A stretch of DNA of 64,000 nt from Polychytrium aggregatum (Eukaryota > Chytridiomycota > Chytridiomycetes > Polychytriales): the NCBI RefSeq assembly GCF_025602895.1, contig NW_026516352.1:32582-96581 (forward strand), read 5' to 3'. Numbering within the stretch: position 1 is the stretch's first letter; each line of letters starts with the position of its first letter. The position numbers and the translations under genes were made by a program. Positions 21,409 to 32,788 of this stretch are shown here, piece after piece. Below the pieces are notes generated by a model. That model ran no database searches. It was not told the origin of the DNA and saw only the letters and a program-made list of their open reading frames with translations.

Positions 21409-24226
21409 TTAGAGACTTTCCTCGAGATCAGAACGCCATTTCTTGTGCATCAAGCGCGTTTTGGTGTTTCCACGACGCTTTTGCCTTTCAGGGTACATTT
21501 CCTTCGCCTGCGGGTGTCCCAAACGAGCCGCTTCCTTGTAGAGCATTGTGATGAGATCCGGACGACCCGTCCCAAGTTCTTGATAGCATTTTGCTGTCAT
21601 AAAAGCGCAGTTTGGGTTGGTGGGGTCGTCAAACATCTTGAAGTACGTCAGAGCAGCCTTCAAATTAGGTTTTCCAAAATGACCTTCATATTCAAGATTT
21701 CCCAGGCAGTAGCTCGACAGAGATCCGGCGGAAGTCAGGGTAGCTTGGAACAGCTCATGCGCCTTGGCAAGATTCCTTTCAACACCGATGCCTTCCAAGT
21801 AACATCGAGCAAGCATGTATGTACAGAGGGCTTCGTTCTGAGTACCAAGTGCACACCACTTGAGATGACGACTGTATGTCGGGTGTTCTTCTCCATTGAA
21901 GCCATGGAATTGGGACTCGATCTTGAAATACGTTGGCCAATCCACATCATGTGTCTTGCCTTTGGTCGAGAAATAGATCATTCTCAAATACGTAGCGACC
22001 TTGAATAAATCTGACAACTCGTCTCGACTGGGACCAGGACCGGGGCCTTTGGAGGGGTTGGTTCGATTCCATGCCTTTGCCCAGATGGCGAATGCAGCTT
22101 CTTGATCTTTGGGACGCCCGAGGCCGAGAAAGAGGATCCAGCCGTAATGGATCATGAGCTCAACGAGCTCGCGCGTTGTCTGCTTCTTTTGCCCGTTCGA
22201 GTGATGTTCGTAAATATCAGCAGACACCTTCCAGACCTCTTCATGAATTGAATATTCATGAAGTTTCAGGATATCCTGGGCAGCTTCCAAATACTGATCG
22301 ATGTCAGCACTCTCGAGCATCGTCATGAGACTGGGGTCGGGTGTTGGATATGCCGGTGTACTGGTGGGCCGCATGCGCTGTGTGGCCTGTGGCTGAGTCG
22401 ATGGTTGCCGTTCGCCAGTGATAATCCGAGGTGTTGGAGGTATGGGGAGCGCTGCAAGGACCGCATCTAAACGAGTAACGACTTCAGATGCGGTGATCCG
22501 CGACCTTGGTTCCATGCATTGGCATTTTCGAAAGATTTCGAATAAATCCGTTTTTTTGCCATCCTCCGATACGATGGTTGGACATTCGCCTTTCAAAATT
22601 CGGCTTTTGATTTCATCTTCATCCAATGGGACCTTTGGATCGGCTCCGAACCAAATCGGATTTCCCCCACCAAAGAAGATTTCGATGAGGATGACCGAAA
22701 GAGAAAAGATATTAGATGGCTTGGAAGTACCGACTTTTCCTCTGAGCCTCTCCGGTGCTTGGTACTGGTTGGCATTTTGAGTCGAGGGGTTGAAGGGGAT
22801 CAATGACACAAGAGGCTGATTATAGTCGTCCATTACGACTGTATCGATGTTGAGCGAGAGGTGGGAAACATCCAACTGATGCATAGCTTCAACTCCAGAA
22901 GCGATACCGATAGCAAGTAATAGCTTGGCATCAAGCGAAAGAGCAATTCCTTGATCGACGATGTACTGGCGAAGCGTTGTCTTGAACATTGGGACCATGA
23001 ACCAACACGGTTGTGTCGAGTCACAACCACCAAGGCATTGGAGGAGGTTTTTGTGAGTGAAGGTGGACATGCTTCTGACATTCAACTGGAATTTAGTGAC
23101 TTCAGATACCGATTTAGGAGACTTGATCTCGTAAAACTTGAGAATGGCTTTCACACCTTGATATCTGACGACGATCGACCCATCAACAGGAGATGGATGG
23201 TCTTGGCAAATACTGTCGAGTGCCCATCCGTCGAGCCTCCAAGGCTCCTCCGCTATTGCGATGCGATAGGCCCGATTTGATGCGTTGTGTTCAAGCCAGG
23301 CCAGGAGTTTCACGGCGATGCTGACGATGGGAGGCACATGGTGGCCTTGAGGCGGGACCTTGGAACATTGCTCCAAGACAGTGACCAAGCGGATGAGCCT
23401 GGTGACTTCGTTCATCACTCGTTCCGGAACTACTCCTTTGACGTTGTCAACTTCAAGTGCTTTACCGAGTCTTGCGAGTATTGCTTCATCAACTTTCTTC
23501 TCCACCTCAACGATCGGATTGAGCTCGGCTTCGTAATCTGGTACGACAGTGTTTTCAAGTTTCAATCTCCTCTCCACTCGTCGGAGGAGATTGCAAAACT
23601 CAGCGCAGAGTCCGCGATAAAAATCATGAACTCGGTTGTAGGAGAAGTATAACGGTAGCATATCTTCCTGGACGATAAGCAAGTTCCATATGATCTTGAC
23701 CTGATCCAAGTAGCGAGCCAGGTCGGCGAGATGCCGTCTGACTTCATCCGAAACGGCTCTTTTGTCCATCGAACGTGGTGTTGTGTTTGCGTACAAATGA
23801 ACCAGATACACAGTCAGCAAAAGTCCTGTCGTCGGCTTGATGCCGAGCACCTGGGTTCGACGAGGCAGCATGCTTACAGGTCCCTGAGCTGATTATTAGT
23901 GCGTGATGCACGATAACCTTCGAACAGATTCGCAATACTGGTCTTGACGACATTGAGGAATAATCTCCAGGAAATCGGATGGAAAATATCATTGTCTTTT
24001 CCTTCTTTTATAAGTTGGAACAAGCTTTGGAAAAGGGGTCTGAATCCCTGTTCGTTCGGGTTCTGCTCGAGAATATCTCGAACGTCTGCGAGGAGAGTGC
24101 GACGCAAGGCTGAAAAAGAGAGTGGTATGTTGAGCAATCACATACGAGGAAATGGATACGACCTGGAAACGCTCGACACGTATCATTGAACCACTCACGC
24201 GGTTCCATATTCGCCTTGGGATACAT
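21409..24226 (-). CDS. Pseudokinase-Sel1 repeat protein K2 (three exons)
   Basis: Model: exons 24226-24199, 24109-23878 and 23758-21409; introns of 89 and 119 bp with GTGAGT/TTTTTCAG and GTAAGC/AAAAG borders. Phases fit and the product is 869 residues. Roughly 1-300: a helical region resembling the K1 N-terminus. Roughly 300-560: kinase-like, with lysine in KAILKFYE but HLSLNIDTVVMDD instead of HRD, no DFG (VSLIPF), and APE kept (YQAPERLRG), hence probably catalytically dead. Then a Pro/Thr-rich linker and Sel1 repeats (MLARCYLEGIGVERNLAKAH, YCLGNLEYEGHFGKPNLKAA). Probably a signalling scaffold; the pathway is unknown. The first exon is only 28 bp. Confidence 0.8.
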
Positions 24227-24595
24227 GGCTCAAATCGACAAGTCGAACATAGGAGACACCAAGCAGACATGCGAGACAGACGCATTCGCATCGACCCTGG
24301 CCGGTCTGTAGGATGCGCAGCAGCTTGAAATATGGCCAATCAGCACGCACGGCGCATGGCCGCATGGTCACGGTATCGGGGAACAACCAATGGTGGACGC
24401 GCGCAGCAATGCGCAGTGCGGCGCGGTGTGGCGAATTTTGCGTTTTCACGGTTCCGACCCCGCCGGAACAAGAGGGAGGAGGGCATCCATCCGCCTCCCG
24501 CACCGCTTCGACAAGCGCCACCAACGTCGGGGCTTTGTTCAGGCCAGGCCTGTCCTACTCTGCCGTCGCCAGCGTCGCTATGCGGTGGGAGATTG
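24227..24595. other. Intergenic region upstream of K2
   Basis: No convincing gene. It contains two CCAAT-like motifs (near 24336 and 24388) that could belong to the K2 promoter. Its last 35 bp (24561-24595) match the 132-bp minisatellite that resumes at 30063, and 24591-24595 (GATTG) is the target duplication of copy D. Confidence 0.6.
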
Positions 24596-24904
24596 TGTAG
24601 GAGATGGTATCTCCGACGCTGTGCTGCGCGTACTGCGCGTACTGCGCGGCGCAGTGGGTCGTGACCTGTGCTGCGCTTTGCGTTTTCACGCACCGCAGGC
24701 AGGCCACCGCAGGGTATACCTGCGGGTTGCCCCCGTTCCCCCCGTTTGTCTGGAGTTCGGTTTTATCGTGAATAAACGTAAGTGCTCCCCGAGCTCACCC
24801 GTCCGCTAGAGTAGCCTAGCACCGCCCTGTTCTGCCCCGTCCTGTCTTGTCTTGTACCCCCTCCCTCCCCGTCTTGCCCCAACGTCCCAGTAGTGGACGT
24901 TACA
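24596..24904 (+). repeat. 5' LTR of copy D (309 bp)
   Basis: Starts TGTAGGAGATGG and ends GTGGACGTTACA. It is followed directly by TGGTAGCATCGG, a plausible tRNA primer-binding site. Confidence 0.95.
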
Positions 24905-25026
24905 TGGTAGCATCGGAAATCCTCGTCTTGTTTTCGTCCTGTTTGTCCTCTTTCTAGATCCTCAAGCTGGATCCCGCCTCTCTTGCCGACCGACTCTCCT
25001 CTCTGTCCCTGGAGCCTGCCCCTGCC

Positions 25027-25848
25027 ATGAGCAACCCCCGCCCACTTCCGGAAGCCTTCCTCAAGACCTTCCGTGCCCCAGTGTTTACTGGGAAGAGCCG
25101 CTCCTCCTCGGTGGAGGACTGGCTGCAGCAACTCGAGGACTACCTCGATGCTGCCCAAGTCGCCCCCACCCACCACATCGTCGCCGCCAAGCTCTGCTTA
25201 AAGGACCAGGCGTACCGTTGGTACCGCCGCCAAGGGTTCGACGAGCAGAGCGAAGGTGTGTTTGACGACTTCAAGGACCGCCTCCGTCGCCGCTTCGGCA
25301 GCCCCAATGCTGAACTCATTGCCCGTGACAAGCTATACTCTCTCGTGCAGCGTGGTTCTGTGACCCGCTACATCGAGGAGTTTGAAGACCTCTCCTCCCA
25401 GATTGAGGAGCTGGGCTCTGCTGATGCGATGTACCTCTTCCAGAAGGGCCTCAAGCCCAAGATCAGAGAGTACATCGCCAGCAACCCTGATGCCCGCAAG
25501 TCCCTGGACGTGATGATGGACGTTGCCGAGAACCTCGACAACGTCCAGTACCATGGCCGCCAGTTCTACCCGCAGCTGGCAGGCGGCCATCGGTCTCATC
25601 ACGTCCCAGCCCGTCCGCCTCGCCCGGCCCCGCCCGCAAGACCCATGCCTGAGCCCATGGACGTTGACGTCAACGCCATGGAGGCTCGTGGCCCTCCCCG
25701 CTCCCGGTTCCAGCAAGCTGCCACTGTCTCCCCCAAGGACAGACAGAAGCAGGAGGACCTCCGCCATGGTTCCTGCTTCTTCTGTCACCGACCGGGACAC
25801 CAGGCCAAGGAGTGCCCCATGAAGTCGGGAAACGGCCGACCCTACTAG
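25027..25848 (+). CDS. gag: Family 3 Ty3/gypsy Gag
   Basis: 273 residues starting [15 protein letters not shown]. Gag core: [46 protein letters not shown]. An Arg/Pro/His-rich linker precedes a canonical CCHC zinc knuckle [14 protein letters not shown]. It overlaps the pol frame by 37 bp, with pol in the -1 frame. Confidence 0.93.
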   Translation: MSNPRPLPEAFLKTFRAPVFTGKSRSSSVEDWLQQLEDYLDAAQVAPTHHIVAAKLCLKDQAYRWYRRQGFDEQSEGVFDDFKDRLRRRFGSPNAELIARDKLYSLVQRGSVTRYIEEFEDLSSQIEELGSADAMYLFQKGLKPKIREYIASNPDARKSLDVMMDVAENLDNVQYHGRQFYPQLAGGHRSHHVPARPPRPAPPARPMPEPMDVDVNAMEARGPPRSRFQQAATVSPKDRQKQEDLRHGSCFFCHRPGHQAKECPMKSGNGRPY

Positions 25849-28800
25849 GTGGCTCTGGAGCCCTAGTAGGAGACCAACGCCGTGGATTGCTCAATGCAGT
25901 CCACGCGTCTCCAGAGGAAGTTCACCTCGCCCCCTCCCCCGAAGGAGAAACAAACCAAGTGTTGTGCGTCGTGCGAGAGGTGCATGGTGGCGCAAGCCGC
26001 CTGCCTCTCCACGAACGTGAAGAGAAAACCAAAATTGAAAACCAAAACAAAAAAGAAAATCAAGAACCCTTGAGGGACAGGACCGCCTGTGCCCTCACCC
26101 CTGTCAAGTCGTGTGTGTCGGATGCTTCCGACATGTGTCCGCAAGCCGTGGACGTCGTGTGCAATGGCGTGCTGACGCCGCAGGCCCCCGCAATGGCCGA
26201 ACCCTATCCAAAATGTCCGAGTGGCCGTGATGAAGCCAACCAAGACCAAGTGTCGCCCGTTCCCCCAAGTCAAGTCATGGTGCAGGAGGCTGTGCAGGAG
26301 GACCATGAAGAGTCCCTGCTGTACCTCCCTGCCACCGTCCAAGGTCACACCGTCCGAATGATGGTGGACTCTGGAGCAAGCTGCAACTTTGTCAGCAGAC
26401 GCTTGCTCCAGGAGCTCAACATACATGCAACCAAGAAGAAGTCGCCGATGAGTGTGGCGCTTGCAGACGATCGTGTGCAGCAGTGCACACACCAAGTGGT
26501 CCTGCGAGTGGCCCTCCATCCCAAGTACCATCCTGTCCTGTTGTTCCAAGTGATCGACACCAAGTTCGATGCCATCCTCGGCATGAGCTGGCTTGCTCGT
26601 GCCGAGCCGACTCCAGTCGTCGACTGGAAAGGCCGCACTGTCCGTGTTGGCCCTGACATTGTCCTGCAGGGCATGGCCTCACCCAACATGCCACCTCTCC
26701 TCTCAGCCATGCAATTCAAGAGGCTGATCAAGAAGGACACGTCGTTCCTCTGTGTCGTGCGTGAGGTCGACGACACCGACCAAGCCGGTCCCGGTCCCCC
26801 GCCTGTGGTGACCAAGCTGCTCGACGAGTACAAGGACGTATTCCCCGACCAGTTGCCACAATGCCTGCCACCCCAACGCACCGTCGATCATCGCATCGAC
26901 ATCGAACCAGGCTCGTCGCCTCCGTCAAGACCGACGTACCAACTGTCGCTGACGGAGATGGACGAACTCAAGCGCCAGTTGGATGACCTCCTCGCCCATG
27001 GGTTCATCCGCCCGAGCCAGTCACCGTATGGTGCACCAGTGCTCTTTGTCAAGAAGAAAGAAGGTGATCTCAGGATGTGCGTCGACTATCGCGCACTAAA
27101 CAAACAGACCATCAAGAACACCTACCCGTTGCCCAGGATCGACGAGTTGATGGATCGTCTGAGTGGAGCAAAGGTCTTTAGCAAGATAGACCTCCGCTCA
27201 GGCTACCATCAGATCCGCATCCACGAGGATGATGTCCACAAGACCGCCTTCAGGACTCGCTACGGACTGTACGAGTTCCTAGTGCTGCCGTTCGGATTGA
27301 CGAACGCACCTGCCACGTTCATGCAGCTGATGAACGATGTGTTCCGCCAAGAGCTCGACAACTCTGTCATCGTGTACCTGGATGATATCCTTGTGTACAG
27401 CAAGGATGAAGCGACCCATGAAGGTCATGTCGCCCGCGTGCTGGCCAAGCTACGCGAGCACAAGTTGTATGCCAAACTGTCCAAGTGTGAGTTCTTCAAG
27501 AATCAAGTCCCGTTCCTGGGACACGTTGTCTCAGGAAGAGGAATCGAAGTCGACCCCGCCAAGGTCAAGTCTGTGGTCGAGTGGCCGCCGCTCGCATGCG
27601 TCTCTGACGTGCAGTCGTTTCTCGGTCTCGTCAACTACTACCGCCGATTCATCCCCGATCTGGCGCGCACTGCCGGTCCACTCACAGACCTACTCCGCAA
27701 AGAGTGCCCCTTCGTGTGGGACCACCCACAACGCCAAGCGTTCGAGACCCTCAAGCACGCCTTGACGAACGCTCCTGTCCTCGCTGTGTTCGACCCGAAC
27801 ACGGATGTCTCCGTGCACACCGACGCCTCCGACTTTGCGGTGGGAGCTGTTTTGATGCAGGAGGGAAGGCCCGTTGCCTTCGAGTCGCGCAAACTGTCCC
27901 AACACGAGATCAACTATCCCGTGCACGAGAAGGAGCAGCTTGCGATCATCTACGCGCTGCAGAAGTTCCGAGTGTACCTCCACGGTACCGCCAAGCCCTT
28001 CAAGATTGTGACGGACCACCAGTCACTGCGTTACCTCGACACCAAGAAGAACCTGAGCCGACGCCAAGCGCGATGGATGGAGTTCCTCGCCGAGTACAAC
28101 TACGAGGTTGTATACCAGAAAGGCAAACTCAATGTGGTGCCTGACGCACTGTCCCGACGCCCCGACTACCAATTGGCGTCACTGTACGAGTCGACTGTCA
28201 GTGTCGACAACACGATGCTGGATGTTGTCCGAGACAACATCGCCAACGACAAACAGTTCGGAGAACTGTTCCGAAAGGTGTCTAAGCTCCCCAAGGACGA
28301 CGAATCATCCGAGTACACAGTGCGTGATGGCCTGCTCCTCCTGAAGAAGGACAGCCGTGTCTGTGTGCCGGACATTCCGTCGTTGAAGACCAAGTTGCTC
28401 CAAGAGGTCCACGACTCGCCCCTCGCTGGACACTTTGGAGTCGAGAAGACATACGACCGACTGGCCAAAGTCGCATACTGGCCTGGAATGAAGCGCACCG
28501 TCGAGAAGTACATCGAGTCCTGCCATACCTGCAAGATGGTCAAGTCACGCACGACCCGAGAGCAAGGATTGCTGCAACCCCTGCCTGTTCCCGACCGCCC
28601 CTGGACCAGCATGTCCATGGATCTCATCACGCATCTACCGACGACCAAGTTGGACCACGATGCAATCGCTGTCTTTGTCGACAGGTTCAGCAAGATGGCA
28701 CACTTTGTGCCGTGCCAGACGACATGCTCCGCGCCTGACCTTGCACTGCTGTTCTTCAAGCATGTGTTCAAGCACCACGGCCTCCCAAAGTCCATCGTCA

Positions 28801-29744
28801 GTGATCGAGACCCCCGATTCACCTCCTTGTTTTGGACAAGTCTGTTCGACCATCTCGGCACCAAGCTGAACATGTCAACCTCGCACCACCAACAAACGGA
28901 TGGACAGTCCGAGCGGACGATCCGCACCCTCGAGCAATACCTGAGGACATACGCCTCGACCAGCCAAGACGACTGGGACATACAGCTGAGTCATGCAGAG
29001 TTTGCATACAACACCGCCAAGTCGAGCACAACTGGCTTGAGCCCCTTTGAGGCGCTCTACGGATTCCAGCCTGATGTTCCCACCTCCTTGACACTGACCG
29101 AGTCCACGGCTGGATTGCCTCCCAAACCAAGTGCCTTTGTCAAAGATCATCAAGTCCGACACAAGATGATCGCCGACGCGCTCACGGATGCGCAACAAGT
29201 GATGGCGAAGTACTACGACCGCCGACACCAGGATGTCTCCTTTGAAGTTGGAGACCTTGTCTACCTGGACGCCGACAACATCAAGGTCCCCGAAGCCCAG
29301 TCAAAGAAGTTGTTGCCCAAGTACCGAGGACCGTTCAAGATAGCGGCCCGACCCAGTCCCCTCAACTACCTGTTGGACTTGCCACCTGGAAGCAAGCTCC
29401 ATCCTGTCTTCCATGTGTCCAAGCTGCGTCGCCACACGACCCGCAGTCCAGCACAGTTCCCCGACGCCGACGAAGGTGTCCCGGACGACGCACCACTGGA
29501 AGACGACCTCGGACAATACTATACTCAAGAATATGAAGTCGAAAGGATCGTGAGGCACAAGAAAGTGGCTGATGGGTCACTTCGGTTTTATGTCAAGTGG
29601 GTTGGTTACCCACACTCGGGCAACACATGGCAAACACTGGAGGACTTGTCCCATGCACCCGAGGAGCTGAGTAAATACGGTAAACACCTCGAGGAGCCCC
29701 AAATAAAGAGCACACGCAGGGCTCCTCGCAGGAAGCCTTCTTAA
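25812..29744 (+). CDS. pol: Family 3 Ty3/gypsy pol polyprotein
   Basis: About 1310 codons, open throughout. Retropepsin [13 protein letters not shown] near 26360; RT with YLDDILVYS near 27380; RNase H with [15 protein letters not shown] near 27820; integrase zinc finger ([10 protein letters not shown] ... SCHTCKMVK); DDE core ([31 protein letters not shown]); C-terminal chromodomain ([17 protein letters not shown]) near 29580. The frame extends back over the gag end, so a gag-pol fusion by -1 frameshifting is likely; the first ATG in frame (25812) need not be used. Confidence 0.95.
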   Translation: MPHEVGKRPTLLGGSGALVGDQRRGLLNAVHASPEEVHLAPSPEGETNQVLCVVREVHGGASRLPLHEREEKTKIENQNKKENQEPLRDRTACALTPVKSCVSDASDMCPQAVDVVCNGVLTPQAPAMAEPYPKCPSGRDEANQDQVSPVPPSQVMVQEAVQEDHEESLLYLPATVQGHTVRMMVDSGASCNFVSRRLLQELNIHATKKKSPMSVALADDRVQQCTHQVVLRVALHPKYHPVLLFQVIDTKFDAILGMSWLARAEPTPVVDWKGRTVRVGPDIVLQGMASPNMPPLLSAMQFKRLIKKDTSFLCVVREVDDTDQAGPGPPPVVTKLLDEYKDVFPDQLPQCLPPQRTVDHRIDIEPGSSPPSRPTYQLSLTEMDELKRQLDDLLAHGFIRPSQSPYGAPVLFVKKKEGDLRMCVDYRALNKQTIKNTYPLPRIDELMDRLSGAKVFSKIDLRSGYHQIRIHEDDVHKTAFRTRYGLYEFLVLPFGLTNAPATFMQLMNDVFRQELDNSVIVYLDDILVYSKDEATHEGHVARVLAKLREHKLYAKLSKCEFFKNQVPFLGHVVSGRGIEVDPAKVKSVVEWPPLACVSDVQSFLGLVNYYRRFIPDLARTAGPLTDLLRKECPFVWDHPQRQAFETLKHALTNAPVLAVFDPNTDVSVHTDASDFAVGAVLMQEGRPVAFESRKLSQHEINYPVHEKEQLAIIYALQKFRVYLHGTAKPFKIVTDHQSLRYLDTKKNLSRRQARWMEFLAEYNYEVVYQKGKLNVVPDALSRRPDYQLASLYESTVSVDNTMLDVVRDNIANDKQFGELFRKVSKLPKDDESSEYTVRDGLLLLKKDSRVCVPDIPSLKTKLLQEVHDSPLAGHFGVEKTYDRLAKVAYWPGMKRTVEKYIESCHTCKMVKSRTTREQGLLQPLPVPDRPWTSMSMDLITHLPTTKLDHDAIAVFVDRFSKMAHFVPCQTTCSAPDLALLFFKHVFKHHGLPKSIVSDRDPRFTSLFWTSLFDHLGTKLNMSTSHHQQTDGQSERTIRTLEQYLRTYASTSQDDWDIQLSHAEFAYNTAKSSTTGLSPFEALYGFQPDVPTSLTLTESTAGLPPKPSAFVKDHQVRHKMIADALTDAQQVMAKYYDRRHQDVSFEVGDLVYLDADNIKVPEAQSKKLLPKYRGPFKIAARPSPLNYLLDLPPGSKLHPVFHVSKLRRHTTRSPAQFPDADEGVPDDAPLEDDLGQYYTQEYEVERIVRHKKVADGSLRFYVKWVGYPHSGNTWQTLEDLSHAPEELSKYGKHLEEPQIKSTRRAPRRKPS

Positions 29745-29753
29745 GTGTGGGAG

Positions 29754-30062
29754 TGTAGGAGATGGTATCTCCGACGCTGTGCTGCGCGTACTGCGCGTAC
29801 TGCGCGGCGCAGTGGGTCGTGACCTGTGCTGCGCTTTGCGTTTTCACGCACCGCAGGCAGGCCACCGCAGGGTATACCTGCGGGTTGCCCCCGTTCCCCC
29901 CGTTTGTCTGGAGTTCGGTTTTATCGTGAATAAACGTAAGTGCTCCCCGAGCTCACCCGTCCGCTAGAGTAGCCTAGCACCGCCCTGTTCTGCCCCGTCC
30001 TGTCTTGTCTTGTACCCCCTCCCTCCCCGTCTTGCCCCAACGTCCCAGTAGTGGACGTTACA
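29754..30062 (+). repeat. 3' LTR of copy D (309 bp)
   Basis: Matches 24596-24904. A purine-rich AAGTGTGGGAG immediately precedes it, the probable polypurine tract. Confidence 0.95.
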
Positions 30063-31296
30063 GATTGCCTCGGGCACTCCTGCACCATACGGCCTCGGAC
30101 GAGCACCACAAGCCAACCAGTGATCAAGCACCATCGTTACTACATAGCGTTCAATTTGATATTATGCCGTCGCCAGCGCCGCTATGCGGTGGGAGGTTGC
30201 ATCAGGCACTCCTGCACCATACGGCCTCGGACGAGCACCACAAGCCAACCAGTGATCAAGCACCATCGTTACTACCCAGCGTTCAATTTGATATTATGCC
30301 GTCGCCAGCGCCTCTATGCGGCGGGAGGTTGCATCAGGCACTCCTGCACCATACGGCCTCGGACGAGCACCACAAGCCAACCAGTGATCAAGCACCATCG
30401 TTACTACCCAGCGTTCAATTTGATATTATGCCGTCGCCAGCGCCTCTATGCGGCGGGAGGTTGCATCAGGCACTCCTGCACCATACGGCCTCGGACGAGC
30501 ACCACAAGCCAACCAGTGATCAAGCACCATCGTTACTACCCAGCGTTCAATTTGATATTATGCCGTCACCAGCGCCTCTATGCGGTGGGAGGTTGCATCA
30601 GGCACTCCTGCACCATACGGCCTCGGACGAGCACCACAAGCCAACCAGTGATCAAGCACCATCGTTGCTACCCAGCGTTCAATTTGATATTATGCCGTCG
30701 CCAGCGCCTCTATGCGGTGGGAGGTTGCATCAGGCACTCCTGCACCATACGGCCTCGGACGAGCACCACAAGCCAACCAGTGATCAAGCACCATCGTTGC
30801 TACCCAGCGTTCAATTTGATATTATGCCGTCACCAGCGCCTCTATGCGGTGGGAGGTTGCATCAGGCACTCCTGCACCATACGGCCTCGGACGAGCACCA
30901 CAAGCCAACCAGTGATCAAGCACCATCGTTACTACATAGCGTTCAATTTGATATTATGCCGTCGCCAGCGCCGCTATGCGGTGGGAGATTGCATAAGGCA
31001 CTCCTGCACCATACGGCCTCGGACGAGCACCACAAGCCAACCAGTGATCAAGCACCATCGTTACTACCCAGCGTTCAATTTGATATTATGCCGTCACCAG
31101 CGCCTCTATGCGGTGGGAGATTGCCTCGGGCACTCCTGCACCATACGGCCTCGGACGAGCACCACAAGCCAACCAGTGATCAAGCACCATCGTTGCTACC
31201 CAGCGTTCAATTTGATATTATGCCGTCGCCAGCGCCGCTATGCGGTGGGAGATTGCATCAGGCACTCCTGCACCATATGGCCTCGGACGAGCACTA
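30063..31296. repeat. 132-bp minisatellite, nine full units plus a partial
   Basis: Units begin at 30063, 30195, 30327 and so on every 132 bp, each containing CACTCCTGCACCATACGG and GTTCAATTTGATATTATGCC. The ninth full unit ends at 31250 and a degenerate tenth runs to about 31296. Units differ by a few substitutions (CCTCGGGC/CATCAGGC, CGCCGCTATG/CGCCTCTATG). Because 132 is divisible by 3 and no stops occur, two plus-strand frames stay open for over 430 codons. I regard this as a property of the repeat, not proof of a gene. A 35-bp piece of the unit lies at 24561-24595, left of copy D. Confidence 0.93.
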
Positions 31297-31542
31297 CAAG
31301 GCACTCCATGAACCAAGTCCCTTCGTTGTCCGGCTTCGACACCTGATCGGGCTTTCTCTTTTTCTCTGTAGTGGTATATGACTCTTTGCTTCAGTCAAAC
31401 GTCCAGGTAAGTTCATCCTCTCTTTCCAATCCATTTTTCTCGAATACATAACCGTCCCACCGTCTATCGTTTCACCGAAGCGCGCCTTTGGTCCGGAGCG
31501 TGAGGTCGTTTTGGCCCTTTTTTTCTGCACCACCAGCAAATC

Positions 31543-32460
31543 ATGCCAGTTCAACCAGCCAGCGATATGGATATCGATCCTGAGCGAGCCAAAGAGATGG
31601 GGTACGAGGTGAATACGTCGAATGTCCTCGGAAAGGGTGGGTTTGGGAAAGTCTATCAAGCATCCGTCATCAAACGGCGAGAGTGTGACAGGACATGCGC
31701 TCTCAAGCTCAGTTGCTCGGGCATACCGAGCCAGAGTCTCATGAGGGAGTATGAGATTTACCGCGAGTTGGGCGAACGCTACAACGACCGATGGCCCTGG
31801 GTCGAGCCACCCTACTTCCAAGAGGGCGGTGAGCTGGTGCTGCCCATGGAGCTTCTCGGAGCGAACCTCGAGTCCCTTCGGAAGCAACCACTCCCTGATG
31901 CCACGCTGTTGTGTCGGCTCATCACAGAAACCCTGAACCGGCTTGATGAGCTTCACCAGCTCGGGTTTGTCCATAGGGACATCAAGCCAGCCAACTTTGC
32001 CTTCTGCGCCGATGCATCCGATCCATACCGCGTCTATCTCATTGATCTCGGGCTCACGCGAAACATGGACGAGTGCCAGGTCCAGTATCACCGCGAGCAG
32101 CCCTTCGGAGGGACCGTGAAATACACCTCCCTCGCCACACACTGGCATATCAACCCGACCTTCAAGGACGATCTCATTTCCCTCGGCTATATGTGGGTGT
32201 CGTTGTTGTCACCCACAGGTCTGCCGTGGGACCGAGTCAGCCACATGAAGAAACAAACCCATATGGAGGACACCATCCAGTTCAAGCAGAGAAAGCGCGA
32301 GATGATCGAGTCTATTAAATCACGGACGACCATCCGGGATTTGTGTCAGAGCATCCCATCTGCATTAAATGTGCCAATGTTCCAGTTTATTGCTTATTGC
32401 AGTGCCATTCCACACCACGTCATGCCAGACTATGACTTTCTAAAGTCACTTTTTACTTGA
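31543..32460 (+). CDS. Casein kinase 1-like protein kinase
   Basis: 305 residues, single exon. Glycine loop LGKGGFGKVY; VAIK lysine in CALKLSC; catalytic loop HRDIKPANFAFC; DLG in YLIDLGLTR in place of DFG; GTVKYTSLATH, close to the CK1-family signature GT-x-R-Y-x-S-x-x-x-H. It lacks a C-terminal tail beyond the kinase core (CK1 enzymes usually exceed 300 residues). Upstream, GTCCAGGTAAGTTC near 31399-31412 looks like a donor and CACCAGCAAATC before the ATG could be its acceptor, suggesting a 5'UTR intron. The stop overlaps the stop of the convergent minus-strand gene by 15 bp. Confidence 0.88.
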   Translation: MPVQPASDMDIDPERAKEMGYEVNTSNVLGKGGFGKVYQASVIKRRECDRTCALKLSCSGIPSQSLMREYEIYRELGERYNDRWPWVEPPYFQEGGELVLPMELLGANLESLRKQPLPDATLLCRLITETLNRLDELHQLGFVHRDIKPANFAFCADASDPYRVYLIDLGLTRNMDECQVQYHREQPFGGTVKYTSLATHWHINPTFKDDLISLGYMWVSLLSPTGLPWDRVSHMKKQTHMEDTIQFKQRKREMIESIKSRTTIRDLCQSIPSALNVPMFQFIAYCSAIPHHVMPDYDFLKSLFT

Positions 32461-32757
32461 GCTGTCCAAGTTGAGGGGTGCGCTGTACCAACCAAAGATC
32501 TCATGGCCAGCAATCTTGTCGCGCTGCTCTTGGTGCGGGTACTGTGTCGCCAGCCCTAGTATGAGCTTCAGCTTCTCGGAAAAGTCGGCCTCGGGATTCG
32601 TCGTCGCCATCGTATAGAGCGTGGGATACTTGGTCTTGAGCCACGATTGCTCCGGCTCGTCCGGGGGCAGTGATACACTACCCCCATTGTTCTGTCTGGA
32701 TAAGCGGATTGCTTCCTCGTAGATGCGAACTGCCTCGGCTCTGTCCATCTCTGTCAT
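32446..32757 (-). CDS. Small hypothetical protein, convergent with the CK1-like kinase
   Basis: Frame from ATG 32757 (MTEMDRAEAVRIYEEAIRLS), about 103 residues. It begins with an amphipathic helix reminiscent of MIT or TPR helices and ends LNLDSSSKK. No family recognised. The frame stays open upstream to 32868, overlapping the end of the Ser/Arg-rich frame (32789-33682), so it could be the last exon of that gene; I found no splice pair that joins them cleanly. Confidence 0.45.
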   Translation of the reverse strand: MTEMDRAEAVRIYEEAIRLSRQNNGGSVSLPPDEPEQSWLKTKYPTLYTMATTNPEADFSEKLKLILGLATQYPHQEQRDKIAGHEIFGWYSAPLNLDSSSKK

Positions 32758-32788
32758 CGAGCCCCACAAAAGAAATCCTTGGCTCAGT

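Larger units (their letters stand above)
24596..30062 (+). mobile_element. Complete Ty3/gypsy chromovirus, family 3, copy D
   Basis: A 5467-bp element with 309-bp LTRs (24596-24904, 29754-30062), gag and pol both open, and target duplication GATTG (24591-24595 and 30063-30067). The LTRs appear identical and both genes are intact, so the insertion looks young and potentially autonomous. It landed at the edge of a 132-bp minisatellite. Its RT/integrase differ clearly from families 1 and 2. Confidence 0.97.

Noticed and set aside
30005-31381. 458- and 431-codon ORFs over the minisatellite
   Set aside because: Both are open only because the unit is 132 bp and stop-free; two overlapping frames cannot both be selected. 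Kept as a repeat.
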